From Ignavibacteriales bacterium (GTDB lineage Bacteria; Bacteroidota; Ignavibacteria; Ignavibacteriales; Melioribacteraceae): 57,091 nt of DNA. Below the pieces are notes generated by a model, which worked only from the letters and a program-made list of their open reading frames with translations, was not told the origin of the DNA and made no database searches. The stretch spans positions 1 to 57,091 of the forward strand of contig JACOUS010000006.1 in assembly GCA_016177735.1 (NCBI GenBank), read 5' to 3'. Shown piece by piece: positions 16,416 to 25,786 of the stretch. A program made the position numbers and the translations under genes. Positions within the stretch are counted from its first letter, which is position 1; every line of letters begins with the position of its first letter.

Positions 16416-17786
16416 TTAATGCGGCTTAAACTTTGCCGTAAAATGTCTCAGCATTGGAGCTTCGTAAATAATTTCTACGCCTTTTAATTTTTCGCGTCTG
16501 TTGAAAACTTCTATCACAACTTCGGCAACGTAATCGATGTGGCTTTGTGTGTAAACACGGCGCGGAATTGCAAGCCGCACAAGTTCCATCATTGCCGGAA
16601 TCAGTTTACCATCTTTATCATACTTGCCGAACATAACCGAACCGATCTCGCATGTGCGCAATCCGCCTTCAACATAAAGTTCGCACACAATCGACTGCCC
16701 GGGGTATTCGTTTACCGGAACATGCGGTAAAAATCTTTTTGCATCTATGTAGATTGCATGTCCGCCCGGCGGTTCAATAATAGGCACGCCGGCATTAATT
16801 AATTTCTCGCCGAGATATTCCGTACTGCGGATTCTGTATTGTAAATAGTGTTCGTCAACAACTTCTTCCAAACCTTGCGCAATTGCTTCGAGGTCGCGTC
16901 CGGCAAGTCCGCCGTATGTTGGAAATCCTTCCGTAACAATTAGAAGGTTGCGGCATTTCATCGCAAGCTCTTCATCATTCAAAGAGAGCCAGCCGCCGAT
17001 ATTCACGAGTGCATCTTTTTTTGCACTCATTGTCGAGCCGTCTGCGTAAGAAAACATTTCTTTGCAGATTTCAAGCACTGATTTATTTTCATATCCCTTC
17101 TCGCGCAGTTTGATGAAGTAAGCATTCTCTGCAAATCTGCACGCATCGAAGTACAAAGGGAGTTGAAATTTTTTGCAGACTTCTTTTACGTCGCGGATAT
17201 TCTGCATCGAAACCGGCTGACCGCCGCCCGAGTTATTTGTTACTGTTAACATCACCAGCGGAATATTTTCTTTGCCGACTTTTCCAATCAAATTTTCGAG
17301 CGCATCAACGTCCATATTTCCTTTGAACGGTGCTCGTTCTTCGGGACGTTTTCCGACCGCACACAAAAGATCAACTGCTTCTGCGCCGGTGAATTCAATG
17401 TTTGCTCTTGTTGTATCAAAGAATGTGTTGCTTGCAAAATATTTTCCGGGTCCGCCAATAATCGAGAATAATATTTTTTCTGCGGCTCTGCCTTGATGTG
17501 TTGGAATTATAAATGTATCGCCGGTAATATTTTTAACGGCTGATTCGAAGCGGTAAAAACTTTTTGCGCCGGCGTAGGATTCATCGCCGCGCATTATTCC
17601 CGCCCACTGATCGGAACTCATTGCGGATGTTCCGCTGTCGGTCAACAGATCAATCAACACATCATCTGCATGAATTAAAAAAGTATTGTAACCGGCAGAT
17701 TCTAAAATCTTTTTTCTCTCTTCTTTTGTTGTAAACCTGATTGGTTCTACGGATTTGATTTTGAAAGGTTCGATGATGGTTTTCAT
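16416..17786 (-). CDS. tnaA: Tryptophanase (beta-eliminating PLP lyase)
   Basis: 456 residues of the tryptophanase/tyrosine phenol-lyase family; the PLP lysine is K257 in MSAKKDAL. Length and numbering match tyrosine phenol-lyase (TPL), but the specificity positions are those of tryptophanase: D124 (Thr in TPL), I381 in RTCEIGS (Arg in TPL) and H448 in RHFTAK (Phe in TPL). It should therefore split tryptophan to indole, pyruvate and ammonia. FFDTTR keeps the Arg seen in TPL, so an intermediate origin is possible. No TnaC leader peptide or tryptophan permease is nearby. GAGAGG precedes the ATG at 17786. Confidence 0.85.
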   Translation of the reverse strand: MKTIIEPFKIKSVEPIRFTTKEERKKILESAGYNTFLIHADDVLIDLLTDSGTSAMSSDQWAGIMRGDESYAGAKSFYRFESAVKNITGDTFIIPTHQGRAAEKILFSIIGGPGKYFASNTFFDTTRANIEFTGAEAVDLLCAVGKRPEERAPFKGNMDVDALENLIGKVGKENIPLVMLTVTNNSGGGQPVSMQNIRDVKEVCKKFQLPLYFDACRFAENAYFIKLREKGYENKSVLEICKEMFSYADGSTMSAKKDALVNIGGWLSLNDEELAMKCRNLLIVTEGFPTYGGLAGRDLEAIAQGLEEVVDEHYLQYRIRSTEYLGEKLINAGVPIIEPPGGHAIYIDAKRFLPHVPVNEYPGQSIVCELYVEGGLRTCEIGSVMFGKYDKDGKLIPAMMELVRLAIPRRVYTQSHIDYVAEVVIEVFNRREKLKGVEIIYEAPMLRHFTAKFKPH

Positions 17787-17979
17787 AATGCCTCTCTTAT
17801 GAGCAATTAGAAATTTTTTCTTTGATGAAAATTACAAATTATTCTCTATGGTTGATAGTTTCTCTATTTCTTAAATTCAAATAATGATCAGTCAAAAATT
17901 ATCTTTGCCTCAAAAAAAATTTTACTAATTTGGGTTGTAGAGTATACCCCATCTATCAACCAAAAAGAGGAGTAGCCTG

Positions 17980-18801
17980 ATGGAAGAAACAAAAGACCAA
18001 TTCCCTTCAATGTCCCCGGTAGATTCCGAAGAAAATGAAATTAGTCACACCGATAAGCTTGTCGGGGTGTTTTCCGAACCCGGTACTACATTTGCACAAA
18101 TGTCTAAATCCGGCGCCAAAACTTCTGATTGGATAATCCCGGTTCTCGTTTTAATTGTTGCCGCAATTCTTTCCAACATTGTAATGATGAGCAATCCGAC
18201 TATTAAAAGATCTATGATGGAAAAACAGATGACGATGATAGAAAAAAATCTTGACGAGATGGTTGCAAGCGGTCAGTTAACCGAAGCTCAAAAAGAAGAA
18301 CAGCTTGAACAGATGCGCGATAGAATGGATCAGGGAATGGGCGCACAGATGATCTTCTCGATACTCGGAATAATAATTTTCAGTTTTATAATGTTTTTTA
18401 TTGTTTCGGGCGTCTTTTTCTTATTCGCAAAATTTGCCCTCAAAGGAGAAGGAACGTACAAAGAAGCAATGTCTGCATACGGTTTGCCGCACTACATTGT
18501 TGTAATCCAGGTAATTGTTATGGTGATTGCCGCACTTGTAATGAATAAATTTTTTACTTCTACAAGCATAGCAGATTTTGTTGATGCGGATAAATCTACA
18601 TTAACCGGATTTGTGCTTGCCAAACTCGACGTGTTCTCAATTTGGTATTATGCAATTATCAGTATCGCATTTGCAAAGATGTTCAAATCCGAAAACATGG
18701 GTAAATATTTTGGAATGATATTCGGTTTGTGGATCGGATTCGGTTTGCTGTTTTTCTTCATTGCCAAAGCTGTACCGTTTTTGCGTTGGTTCGGCGTGTA
18801 A
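17980..18801 (+). CDS. Yip1-domain membrane protein
   Basis: 273 residues. A polar N-terminus (FSMSPVDSEENE-type, acidic) leads to GVFSEPGTTFAQM, the start common to bacterial YIP1-domain proteins, then about five membrane spans (WIIPVLVLIVAAILSNIV, IFSILGIIIFSFIMFFIVSG and others). A helical segment rich in Met, Glu and Gln (residues ~80-120) sits between spans 1 and 2. Function in bacteria is unknown. GAGGAG precedes the ATG at 17980. It is transcribed alone, ending at a strong shared terminator. Confidence 0.8.
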   Translation: MEETKDQFPSMSPVDSEENEISHTDKLVGVFSEPGTTFAQMSKSGAKTSDWIIPVLVLIVAAILSNIVMMSNPTIKRSMMEKQMTMIEKNLDEMVASGQLTEAQKEEQLEQMRDRMDQGMGAQMIFSILGIIIFSFIMFFIVSGVFFLFAKFALKGEGTYKEAMSAYGLPHYIVVIQVIVMVIAALVMNKFFTSTSIADFVDADKSTLTGFVLAKLDVFSIWYYAIISIAFAKMFKSENMGKYFGMIFGLWIGFGLLFFFIAKAVPFLRWFGV

Positions 18802-18822
18802 TTCTTTTTTATTAATTTTTTG

Positions 18823-18859
18823 AAAACCCTTCTAAGCAAATTTTGTTTAGAAGGGTTTT
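18823..18859. terminator. Strong bidirectional terminator
   Basis: AAAACCCTTCTAAGCAAA pairs with TTTGTTTAGAAGGGTTTT with one G-T pair. It has A and T runs on both sides and lies between the convergent Yip1 and TrpF-like genes. Confidence 0.9.
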
Positions 18860-18862
18860 GTT

Positions 18863-19513
18863 TTATAAACTATTCACTTTCTCCATGAACATGCTGAGTT
18901 TTTGCACATCAAGTTTTCCGTTCGTGCGCACACCGGAACACAAATCGAGTCCGAAGGGATTAACATTTCTAATTGCATCTTGCACATTATCGGGCTTCAA
19001 ACCGCCGGCAAGATAGAGCGGTACGCCGATTGACTCTCTGATTTTTTTGCTGATCGACCAATCATGAACTCTGCCTGTACCGCCGAGTTCTTTTATTTCC
19101 AATTTTTGATTTCCCGAATCGAGCAGAATTGCATCGACATGTTTCGAAACTTCAGCTGCTTCATGCAAAGATTCTTCTCCGGTAACATGAACAACCTGAA
19201 CAATTTTAATTCCGTGCAAAGCTTTTTTAAGCTCGGAATATTTCCCATCAATCAAATGATCACAGATTTGTATTGTGTTTGTTCTGCAATTTTTATGCTG
19301 TTCGATAATTTCATCGGCGGTCTGTTTGCTTGTTAACAGAAACGACGCAACGCCGGGCGGAACCCGCTCTGCAATTTCGGCAATCAAATTTTCGGTGATA
19401 ATTCCCGGACCGCTCGGCATTGCGGAGACGAGTCCGAGTGCCGAAGCACCATATTTAACTGCAAGCATTGCTTCTTCAACGCTCGAGATGCAGCAGATTT
19501 TTACACGTGTCAT
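18863..19513 (-). CDS. trpF: Phosphoribosylanthranilate isomerase-like protein
   Basis: 216 residues with the (beta/alpha)8 pattern of TrpF. The catalytic cysteine is in VKICCISSVEEA (the usual KICGI is KICCI here), the catalytic aspartate is probably in DAILLDSG, and the phosphate-binding ends are LGGTGRVHDW and YLAGGLKPDNV. It would isomerise phosphoribosylanthranilate in tryptophan synthesis, but no other trp gene is present and the CC variant suggests a diverged subgroup. A role other than tryptophan synthesis is possible. Starts at the ATG at 19513 with a GGGGGAA ribosome site. Confidence 0.75.
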   Translation of the reverse strand: MTRVKICCISSVEEAMLAVKYGASALGLVSAMPSGPGIITENLIAEIAERVPPGVASFLLTSKQTADEIIEQHKNCRTNTIQICDHLIDGKYSELKKALHGIKIVQVVHVTGEESLHEAAEVSKHVDAILLDSGNQKLEIKELGGTGRVHDWSISKKIRESIGVPLYLAGGLKPDNVQDAIRNVNPFGLDLCSGVRTNGKLDVQKLSMFMEKVNSL

Positions 19514-19638
19514 ATAATTTTTCCCCCATAAATGTTTTATGAAAATTAAAAATGCGGATGCAAATATATTTCAATTGTCGTTACTAAAAAATTGTTAAAG
19601 AAGATTGTTCAACTTACTATTAGACGGTCTGTTTTCAT

Positions 19639-20202
19639 TTATGAATTATATTCGCTTTGCAATAATGAATACAACTTCATACTCACAAATTGCCCTTTCA
19701 CAAAAACTTTCTGCCGTAAAGTTCCTTCGTATTTCATCCCGGCTTTTTCCATAACGCGGTACGAGCCGGTATTGTTTTCATCGCAGTGCGCTTCAACACG
19801 GTTCAGATTCAATTCTTCAAACGCAAATTTGATTACTCTTCGCAAAGCTTCAGACATAATTCCTTTATTCCAGTAAGCCGGCGAAAGTGCGTAACCAATA
19901 TCTCCGCATCTGTTGATATCATTCCATTTTCTGATTTCGATTGAGCCGATTATTTTTCTCTTGCTCTTAAATTCTATCCCCCAATTAATATTATCGCTTG
20001 TGCTGAATTTTTCGCTCACCATTTTTAGAAATGACAAAGTATCATCTTGGCTTTTGTGCGATTCCCAAGGAAGATAAATAATTGTTTCCGGCTGTGAAGC
20101 GTATTCAAAAATATCATCGGTATCCAAAACAGTCAGTTCGCGAAGAAGAAGACGTCCTGTTTCCAAAATAGGAACTTCTTTAACGGGATTAACATTACTC
20201 AT
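19639..20202 (-). CDS. GNAT acetyltransferase, RimJ/RimL type
   Basis: 187 residues. The start (ILETGRLLLRELTVLDTDDIFEY) and the segment GDIGYALSPAYWNKGIMSEA with NRVEAHCDENNTGS and KAGMKYEGTLRQ are the standard RimJ/RimL-type N-acetyltransferase pattern (acetyl-CoA loop and downstream Asn-Ser). The substrate, protein N-terminus or small amine, cannot be read. Monocistronic between a terminator-poor gap and a repeat-bearing region. Confidence 0.87.
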   Translation of the reverse strand: MSNVNPVKEVPILETGRLLLRELTVLDTDDIFEYASQPETIIYLPWESHKSQDDTLSFLKMVSEKFSTSDNINWGIEFKSKRKIIGSIEIRKWNDINRCGDIGYALSPAYWNKGIMSEALRRVIKFAFEELNLNRVEAHCDENNTGSYRVMEKAGMKYEGTLRQKVFVKGQFVSMKLYSLLQSEYNS

Positions 20203-20505
20203 CTTTTTGCATCAATAATTGTGATAAAAAATTCTTAGATTATTCTAAGTAAAATTGTTCTTAAATACTAACTGAAGTTACACAAAGTTGTTCGTTTTGG
20301 ATTTATAACTGCCCCTACCTTTAGGTCGTGGTTTAATTCTGTAACGATCTGGCTTTAGCCACAAAAAAAAATCAATGCCGGCTAAAGCCAAAATTATCGG
20401 GTTCTATTTGCCCTCGGCATTCATGTCGAGGCAATTTTAAACATATCTATTATAACTTCAGTTATTTACCAAAACATTTAAAATCTTTTTAATAAAGAGG
20501 CTGAT
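20203..20505. repeat. Gene-free stretch with palindromic repeats related to 46-338
   Basis: No gene is seen. CCTTTAGGTCGTGG (near 20318) is half of a likely CCACGACCTAAAGGTCGTGG palindrome; TGGCTTTAGCCA (20350-20361) is self-complementary and also pairs with GGCTAAAGCCA further on; CCTCGGCAT-TC-ATGTCGAGG (20411-20430) is a hairpin. The same motif set, more degraded, is found at the left edge of the window. Confidence 0.55.
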
Positions 20506-20721
20506 ATGATCTCAAAAGAATTATTGGATATTCTCTGCTGTCCCGAAACTAAAGCCGATCTCGTGCTCGACGGCGATTATCTTGTTTCGGTCGATAAAAA
20601 CACACGCAGAAGATACAGAATCGAAAACGATATCCCGATAATGCTGATCGAAGAATCCGAACAGCTTGATTACAACACGTGGAAAGCAATCATGCAGAAA
20701 AACGGCAAAGCCGTTGACTAA
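20506..20721 (+). CDS. Trm112-like protein (UPF0434)
   Basis: 71 residues. ILCCPETKADLVLDGDYL and RIENDIPIMLIEESEQL match the Trm112/YcaR fold. In other organisms such proteins activate methyltransferases by binding them; the bacterial role is mostly unknown. Only two Cys (C11-C12) of the usual four zinc ligands are present, so zinc binding may be lost. Followed by the oxidase gene 6 bp downstream. Confidence 0.87.
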   Translation: MISKELLDILCCPETKADLVLDGDYLVSVDKNTRRRYRIENDIPIMLIEESEQLDYNTWKAIMQKNGKAVD

Positions 20722-20727
20722 TCTAAA

Positions 20728-22218
20728 ATGATAATTAAAACTTCCGCAGACGAAATACAAAATTTTTTATCCGACGCCTCAAATTATTCCGGCTTCTGCG
20801 ATGCCGTTTACTTTCCTGAAAACGAAAAAGATATTGCATCAATTCTGAAATTATGCAATGAAAAAAAAATTAAAGTTACTGCCGCCGGCAACGGAACCGG
20901 ATTAACCGGATCGCGCGTTCCCGAAGGGGGTGTTGTCATTTCTCTCGAAAGAATGAACAAAATTTTGGAATTGAACAAAAAAGAAAAATATGTAATCGTT
21001 CAGCCGGGAGTAATTTTAAAAGACTTGCAAGATTTTGTTGAACAACAAAAATTATTTTATCCGCCCGATCCGACAGAGAGAAATTGTTTTATCGGTGCGA
21101 CTGCTGCAACCAATTCATCAGGCGCACGAACTTTTAAGTACGGTGCGACAAGAAATTATATTCTTGCGCTCCGCATTGTAAGTGCAGACGGACAAACTTT
21201 CGAAATATCGAGAGAGAAATTCAAAGCTTCCGGATACGAAGCAATGATGACAACAGAATCAGGAAATATAATTTCATTCGAACTGCCGAGATACAAAATG
21301 CCCGATACAAAAAATGCCGCCGGTTACTACTGCAAAGAAAATATGGATTTGATCGATCTGTTTATCGGCTCGGAAGGCACGCTCGGAATTATAACCGAAC
21401 TTAAACTAAAACTTTTGGATCTGCCGGAAGATATTCTTTCTTGTGTCGTATTTTTTAATGATGAAAATAACGCACTCGATTTTGTTGATGAAGCACGAAG
21501 GCTTTCCGAAATTTTTTTTAATCCCGAGGATGAATCTTCTTCAGCAAAGATAAATGCACGCGGCTTGGAATTTTTCGATAAATACTCACTCGATTTTTTA
21601 CGAAAAGATTACCCGAACATTCCGGCTCACGCTGAATCCGCGGTTTGGTTCGAACAAGAATTAACAAATGATAATGATTCTCTTGTTGATGATTGGATGC
21701 ACCTGATAAAAAAATTTAACGGCTCTGAAGAAGATTCGTGGATTGCAATCGACCGCAATGAACAGGAGAAGTTCAAAGATTTTCGTCATGCAATTTCGTG
21801 GAAGGTAAATGAATTTATTACGCAACACGGATTAAAAAAAGTAGGAACCGATGCCGCTGTACCTCACAATTTTTTCAAGCGGTTCTATTTTGAATGCAAA
21901 CGCAAAGTTGAAGATGCAAAACTTGACTACGTTGTGTACGGGCATTTCGGTAATGCACACATGCATTTAAATATGCTGCCTAAAAATCAAAACGAATACG
22001 ACATTGCAAAAAAAATTTATGCTGAAATTTGTGAGGATGCCGTTCAATACAACGGAACAATTTCTGCCGAACATGGTGTCGGCAAATCAAAAAGAGATTA
22101 TTTATTAAAAATGTACGGCGAAGAAACAATTAAAGAAATGGCTCGTTTAAAATTGGTTTTCGATCCGAACGCAATTCTCGGCATCGGAAATATTTTTGAT
22201 GAAAGATATTTGGCGTAA
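20728..22218 (+). CDS. FAD-linked oxidase, GlcD/D-lactate dehydrogenase type
   Basis: 496 residues. A PCMH-type FAD-binding domain spans 1-~235 (TAAGNGTGLTGSRVPEGG for the pyrophosphate loop, PTERNCFIGATAATNSSGAR for the isoalloxazine side); a GlcD-type C-terminal oxidase domain follows, ending with YGHFGNAHMHLNMLP and ISAEHGVGKSKRDYL (metal and active-site histidines). Oxidises a 2-hydroxyacid, most likely D-lactate or glycolate; no GlcE/GlcF partner is adjacent. It precedes the TPR gene by 2 bp. Confidence 0.9.
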   Translation: MIIKTSADEIQNFLSDASNYSGFCDAVYFPENEKDIASILKLCNEKKIKVTAAGNGTGLTGSRVPEGGVVISLERMNKILELNKKEKYVIVQPGVILKDLQDFVEQQKLFYPPDPTERNCFIGATAATNSSGARTFKYGATRNYILALRIVSADGQTFEISREKFKASGYEAMMTTESGNIISFELPRYKMPDTKNAAGYYCKENMDLIDLFIGSEGTLGIITELKLKLLDLPEDILSCVVFFNDENNALDFVDEARRLSEIFFNPEDESSSAKINARGLEFFDKYSLDFLRKDYPNIPAHAESAVWFEQELTNDNDSLVDDWMHLIKKFNGSEEDSWIAIDRNEQEKFKDFRHAISWKVNEFITQHGLKKVGTDAAVPHNFFKRFYFECKRKVEDAKLDYVVYGHFGNAHMHLNMLPKNQNEYDIAKKIYAEICEDAVQYNGTISAEHGVGKSKRDYLLKMYGEETIKEMARLKLVFDPNAILGIGNIFDERYLA

Positions 22219-22220
22219 CA

Positions 22221-24068
22221 ATGAAAAATCGGTACATCATATTTTTTATTCTGATCACAGCAATTATTTTACACGGGCAGACAGACCAAAATCTTGAAAA
22301 TAAATTCAGGCTCGGCTTAAGTTATGAACAGGCAAACCAACTTGACAAAGCAGAATCAATCTACCGCGAACTAACCGGCAAAGCTTCGTGGAATACTCAA
22401 TATTTTGACGCGCTAAACAAAATTTTGATACGGCAGAAAAAGTACGATCAATCGGCGCAGTTGCTCGAAGAAAAAATTAAACAAACACCGGCTGATATTA
22501 ATCTTTTCGGGCTGCTCGGCACAACATATTATATGATGGACAAGCTCGATAAAACATACGAAGCATGGGAACGCGGAATCAAAACCAATCCGGCTTCATT
22601 TGTGATTTACAGAGTTATCTCGAGCTACGCATTGGAAAACAGATTGTTCGATAAAGCAATTGAAATTTTGAACCGCGGAAAATCTTTTGCAGATGATCCG
22701 TCAATTTTCTCTCTCGATCTCGCTAACATTTACGCAGCAAATATGAGATTCAAAGAATCTGCCGAAGAATATTGTTCCCTTTTATTAAAGAAACCGGAGA
22801 TGAACGGGGTTGTAAAAACAAGAATTGCTCAATTCATTAACCGTCCTTCTGCAGCGGATGATATTACAAGCGTAATAAAAAATTTTTCGGAAGAAAACCC
22901 GGTGCCGATTTTCTTTGAATTGCTTTCGTTCTGTTATTCTCAGAGCGGTAAATACAAAGAAGCTTTCGACTCAATAATTCAATATGAGCAATCAGCCAAA
23001 CTGAGCGGCTCGGGTATTTTTACTTTTGCACAAGAGGCTTATTTAAACCGCAGATACGATTACGCATCACAAGCATACAATTATTTGATCGAGCATTTTC
23101 CGAATTCTCCGTTCATACCAACAGCAAAAATATCTTATGCGAGAAACCTCGAAGCGGATCTCGATAATCGTTTGGTTGACGGCGAAAACTGGAAGCCGGT
23201 TAAAAATCCCGGACAAAAAAATAATCCCGGATACATAAGCATCATCAATGCATACGAGCGTGTTGCAAAAGAGTATCCGAATAATTCTGTTTACATCGAA
23301 GCCGTTTTTAGAATTGCGCAGATTTACATGGAGCGGCTTGGTATGTACAACAAAGCCGACAGCCTTTTTAATATCGTGATTCAGAAATCACCGCTTACCA
23401 ATTATTCTATTTTATCTTCGATTGCCAGTGGAAAAATTTCAGTATTGTTTAACAATCTGGGTGAAGCGCAAAAAAATTTCGGTAATGTAACCGATAACAA
23501 ACGAAGTGAGCCGGAAAATATTGCGGAGGCAAATTATTATCTCGCAAGAATTAAATTCTGGCAAAAAGATTTTTCCGCTTCGTTAAAACTTTTTAGAGAA
23601 GTAACAAAAAATTTATCGGCGGATTTCTCAAACGATGCGATTGAGATTTCTACAATCATAAACTCGGCAAAGCGGGACTCGCTAAATTTATCAACCTTTG
23701 CCGCCGGCGATCTACTGATGTTTCAAAACAAACTTTCCGAAGCCGGGGGTCAATTCAAAACATTGGCAGATAATTCCGGTTTGTTTCTTTTGAGCGAATT
23801 TGCAAAAATTAAACTTGCACAAATATTTATCGCCGGGGACAAATTTATTGAAGCCGCCGAACTGCTTGAAAATCTTTCAAACGATTCAAAAAGCGTACTT
23901 TTCACCGATAAATCTATTTTTCTGCTCGCCAAAATTTATCATTACGGAATTAAAGATCTGCAAAAAGCTGTTACATACTATAAGAAACTTCTTGAAAAAT
24001 TCCCGAACTCATTATATTTTGACCACGCAAGAGAAGCGATAAACTTATTGACAACAAACAACGGATAA
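22221..24068 (+). CDS. Exported TPR protein
   Basis: 615 residues. A signal peptide ([20 protein letters not shown]) is followed by TPR-type helical repeats throughout (for example [20 protein letters not shown] near the start and [20 protein letters not shown] near the end). It probably acts in the periplasm as a scaffold. Function unknown. The gene lies 2 bp after the GlcD-type gene and 2 bp before clpX, so all three are likely in one transcript. Confidence 0.8.
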   Translation: MKNRYIIFFILITAIILHGQTDQNLENKFRLGLSYEQANQLDKAESIYRELTGKASWNTQYFDALNKILIRQKKYDQSAQLLEEKIKQTPADINLFGLLGTTYYMMDKLDKTYEAWERGIKTNPASFVIYRVISSYALENRLFDKAIEILNRGKSFADDPSIFSLDLANIYAANMRFKESAEEYCSLLLKKPEMNGVVKTRIAQFINRPSAADDITSVIKNFSEENPVPIFFELLSFCYSQSGKYKEAFDSIIQYEQSAKLSGSGIFTFAQEAYLNRRYDYASQAYNYLIEHFPNSPFIPTAKISYARNLEADLDNRLVDGENWKPVKNPGQKNNPGYISIINAYERVAKEYPNNSVYIEAVFRIAQIYMERLGMYNKADSLFNIVIQKSPLTNYSILSSIASGKISVLFNNLGEAQKNFGNVTDNKRSEPENIAEANYYLARIKFWQKDFSASLKLFREVTKNLSADFSNDAIEISTIINSAKRDSLNLSTFAAGDLLMFQNKLSEAGGQFKTLADNSGLFLLSEFAKIKLAQIFIAGDKFIEAAELLENLSNDSKSVLFTDKSIFLLAKIYHYGIKDLQKAVTYYKKLLEKFPNSLYFDHAREAINLLTTNNG

Positions 24069-24070
24069 AA

Positions 24071-25324
24071 ATGAGCGATTCCAGAGAACCACGCAGTGTA
24101 AAATGCTCTTTCTGCGGAAGAGACGGCAGTGAAGTAACAAGCATGGTTGCCGGTCCCGATGTTTACATTTGCGATATCTGCATTAAAACCAGCGTTGATA
24201 TCCTGAAAAACAATGTAGCATCGTTTACAAAAAAAGAAACGTACAATTCAACACTTACGCCCGATCTCATCAAGAAAAGTTTGGATGAATTTGTAATTGA
24301 TCAGGATACTGCAAAAAAAAATTTAGCCGTAGCAGTTTATAATCATTACAAAAGAGTAAACGCCTCGGCTTCCCTTTTTGATATGGATGAAGTTGAAATA
24401 GAAAAAAGCAATATCCTTTTGATGGGTCCGACCGGCGTTGGAAAAACATTACTTGCACAAACACTTGCAAGAATTTTGGATGTGCCGTTTGCAATTGCCG
24501 ATGCAACAACTTTAACTGAAGCCGGCTACGTTGGCGATGATGTTGAAACTGTTTTGGTTCGATTACTTCAAGCGGCAGATTACAATTTGGATAAAGCACA
24601 AAAAGGAATTGTTTACATTGATGAAATAGATAAGATTGCACGCAAAAGTGAAAGTGTTTCTATTACGCGTGACGTTTCCGGCGAAGGCGTTCAGCAGGCA
24701 TTGTTGAAAATTTTGGAAGGAACTGTTGCCGGCGTTCCCCCGCGCGGCGGAAGAAAACATCCCGAACAAAGTCTAATCAACATCAATACAAAAAATATTT
24801 TGTTTATCTGCGGCGGAGCTTTTGAAGGGATTGATAACGTAATTGCTTCGCGCATCAACAAAAACACAATCGGTTTCGATACGGATTTATCGAGCGCCGA
24901 ACAATTGGATAAAGATAATCTCATTACACAAGTTCAGCCCGAAGATCTTGTTAAATACGGATTAATACCCGAACTCGTGGGCAGACTTCCGATAATTGCA
25001 CCGCTCCATTCGCTCAATTCCAAAGCTATGAAAAATATTTTAACCGAACCGAAGAATGCTATTATCAAACAGTACAAAAAATTGTTTATGATGGAAGGTG
25101 TTGAACTTGAGTTCGACAATATGGCACTCGAAGAAATTGTTCGGAAAGCAATAGAAAGAAAAACCGGCGCGCGCGCGCTTCGTTCTATTGTCGAAAGTAT
25201 TCTGCTCGATATAATGTATGAACTGCCCACACAAGAAAATGTTGATAAATGTTTGGTCACCAAAGATGTAGTTACCAAAGGGGAAAGACCCCTCTACATC
25301 GAAAGCGATAGAAAGACGGCATAG
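24071..25324 (+). CDS. clpX: ATP-dependent Clp protease ATP-binding subunit
   Basis: 417 residues. The N-terminal zinc domain has C12, C15, C34 and C37 (CSFC and CDIC). The AAA+ module has Walker A GPTGVGKT (119-126), Walker [12 protein letters not shown], the pore loop GYVGDDVE, sensor and Arg-finger segments [12 protein letters not shown] and [11 protein letters not shown]. It unfolds tagged proteins for ClpP, whose gene is not in the window. It starts 2 bp after the TPR gene. Confidence 0.98.
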   Translation: MSDSREPRSVKCSFCGRDGSEVTSMVAGPDVYICDICIKTSVDILKNNVASFTKKETYNSTLTPDLIKKSLDEFVIDQDTAKKNLAVAVYNHYKRVNASASLFDMDEVEIEKSNILLMGPTGVGKTLLAQTLARILDVPFAIADATTLTEAGYVGDDVETVLVRLLQAADYNLDKAQKGIVYIDEIDKIARKSESVSITRDVSGEGVQQALLKILEGTVAGVPPRGGRKHPEQSLININTKNILFICGGAFEGIDNVIASRINKNTIGFDTDLSSAEQLDKDNLITQVQPEDLVKYGLIPELVGRLPIIAPLHSLNSKAMKNILTEPKNAIIKQYKKLFMMEGVELEFDNMALEEIVRKAIERKTGARALRSIVESILLDIMYELPTQENVDKCLVTKDVVTKGERPLYIESDRKTA

Positions 25325-25335
25325 AGTTTTTCTCT

Positions 25336-25529
25336 ATGAAAGTCAGAGAGATAATTCGACCAACTGAAAAAGACGGATGGTTTCTTGCAAGAACAAAAGG
25401 CAGCCATAGAGAGTATAAACACAAACAAAAATTGGAAGAGTAACTATTGCCGGGAACACGAATGCTGATCTCGCTCCCGGCACTCTTAACTGCATTCTAA
25501 AACAAGCACTACTAAAAGAAAAAAATTAA
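25336..25529 (+). pseudogene. hicA: hicA toxin gene with a frameshift
   Basis: From the ATG at 25336 the frame gives a HicA N-terminus (REIIRPTEKDGWFLARTKGS, HREYKHK) and stops at 25441-25443 after 35 residues. The rest of HicA continues one frame over from 25440 (VTIAGNTNADLAPGTLNCIL, then KQALLKEKN) to the TAA at 25527-25529. One inserted G near 25440 would restore a 65-residue HicA with the conserved catalytic region (the GSH motif) and C-terminal KQA. The stop lies 1 bp before hicB. Either a real inactivation or an assembly error. Confidence 0.8.
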
Positions 25530-25530
25530 G

Positions 25531-25740
25531 ATGCACCGCTTTCTTATTGTAATAGAAAAAACTGAGAATAACTATTCAGCTTATTCACCTGATTTACCGG
25601 GCTGTGCTGCAACCGGCGAAACAAAAGAAGAAGTCGAAAAAAATATTCATGAAGCAATCCAAATGCACATCGAAGGAATGAAAGAATATAACCTTCCGAT
25701 TCCGGAATCTAATTCGTATGCAGAGTACATAGCTTTTTGA
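25531..25740 (+). CDS. hicB: HicB-family antitoxin
   Basis: 69 residues; RFLIVIEKTENNYSAYSPDL and GCAATGETKEEVEKNIHEAI are the partial RNase-H-like HicB domain. There is no C-terminal DNA-binding domain, as in the short HicB class. It begins 1 bp after the disrupted hicA. With hicA broken it may act as an orphan antitoxin. Confidence 0.88.
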   Translation: MHRFLIVIEKTENNYSAYSPDLPGCAATGETKEEVEKNIHEAIQMHIEGMKEYNLPIPESNSYAEYIAF

Positions 25741-25786
25741 AAACTTACTTGCCAATTCATAAAAACTTCTTTACTTCTTTCCTTAA

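Noticed and set aside
17787-17979. A TnaC-like leader peptide ahead of tnaA
   Set aside because: No short frame with a critical Trp was found on the minus strand.
24270-24641. 123-residue frame opposite clpX
   Set aside because: Antisense shadow of a strongly conserved gene; no family resemblance.
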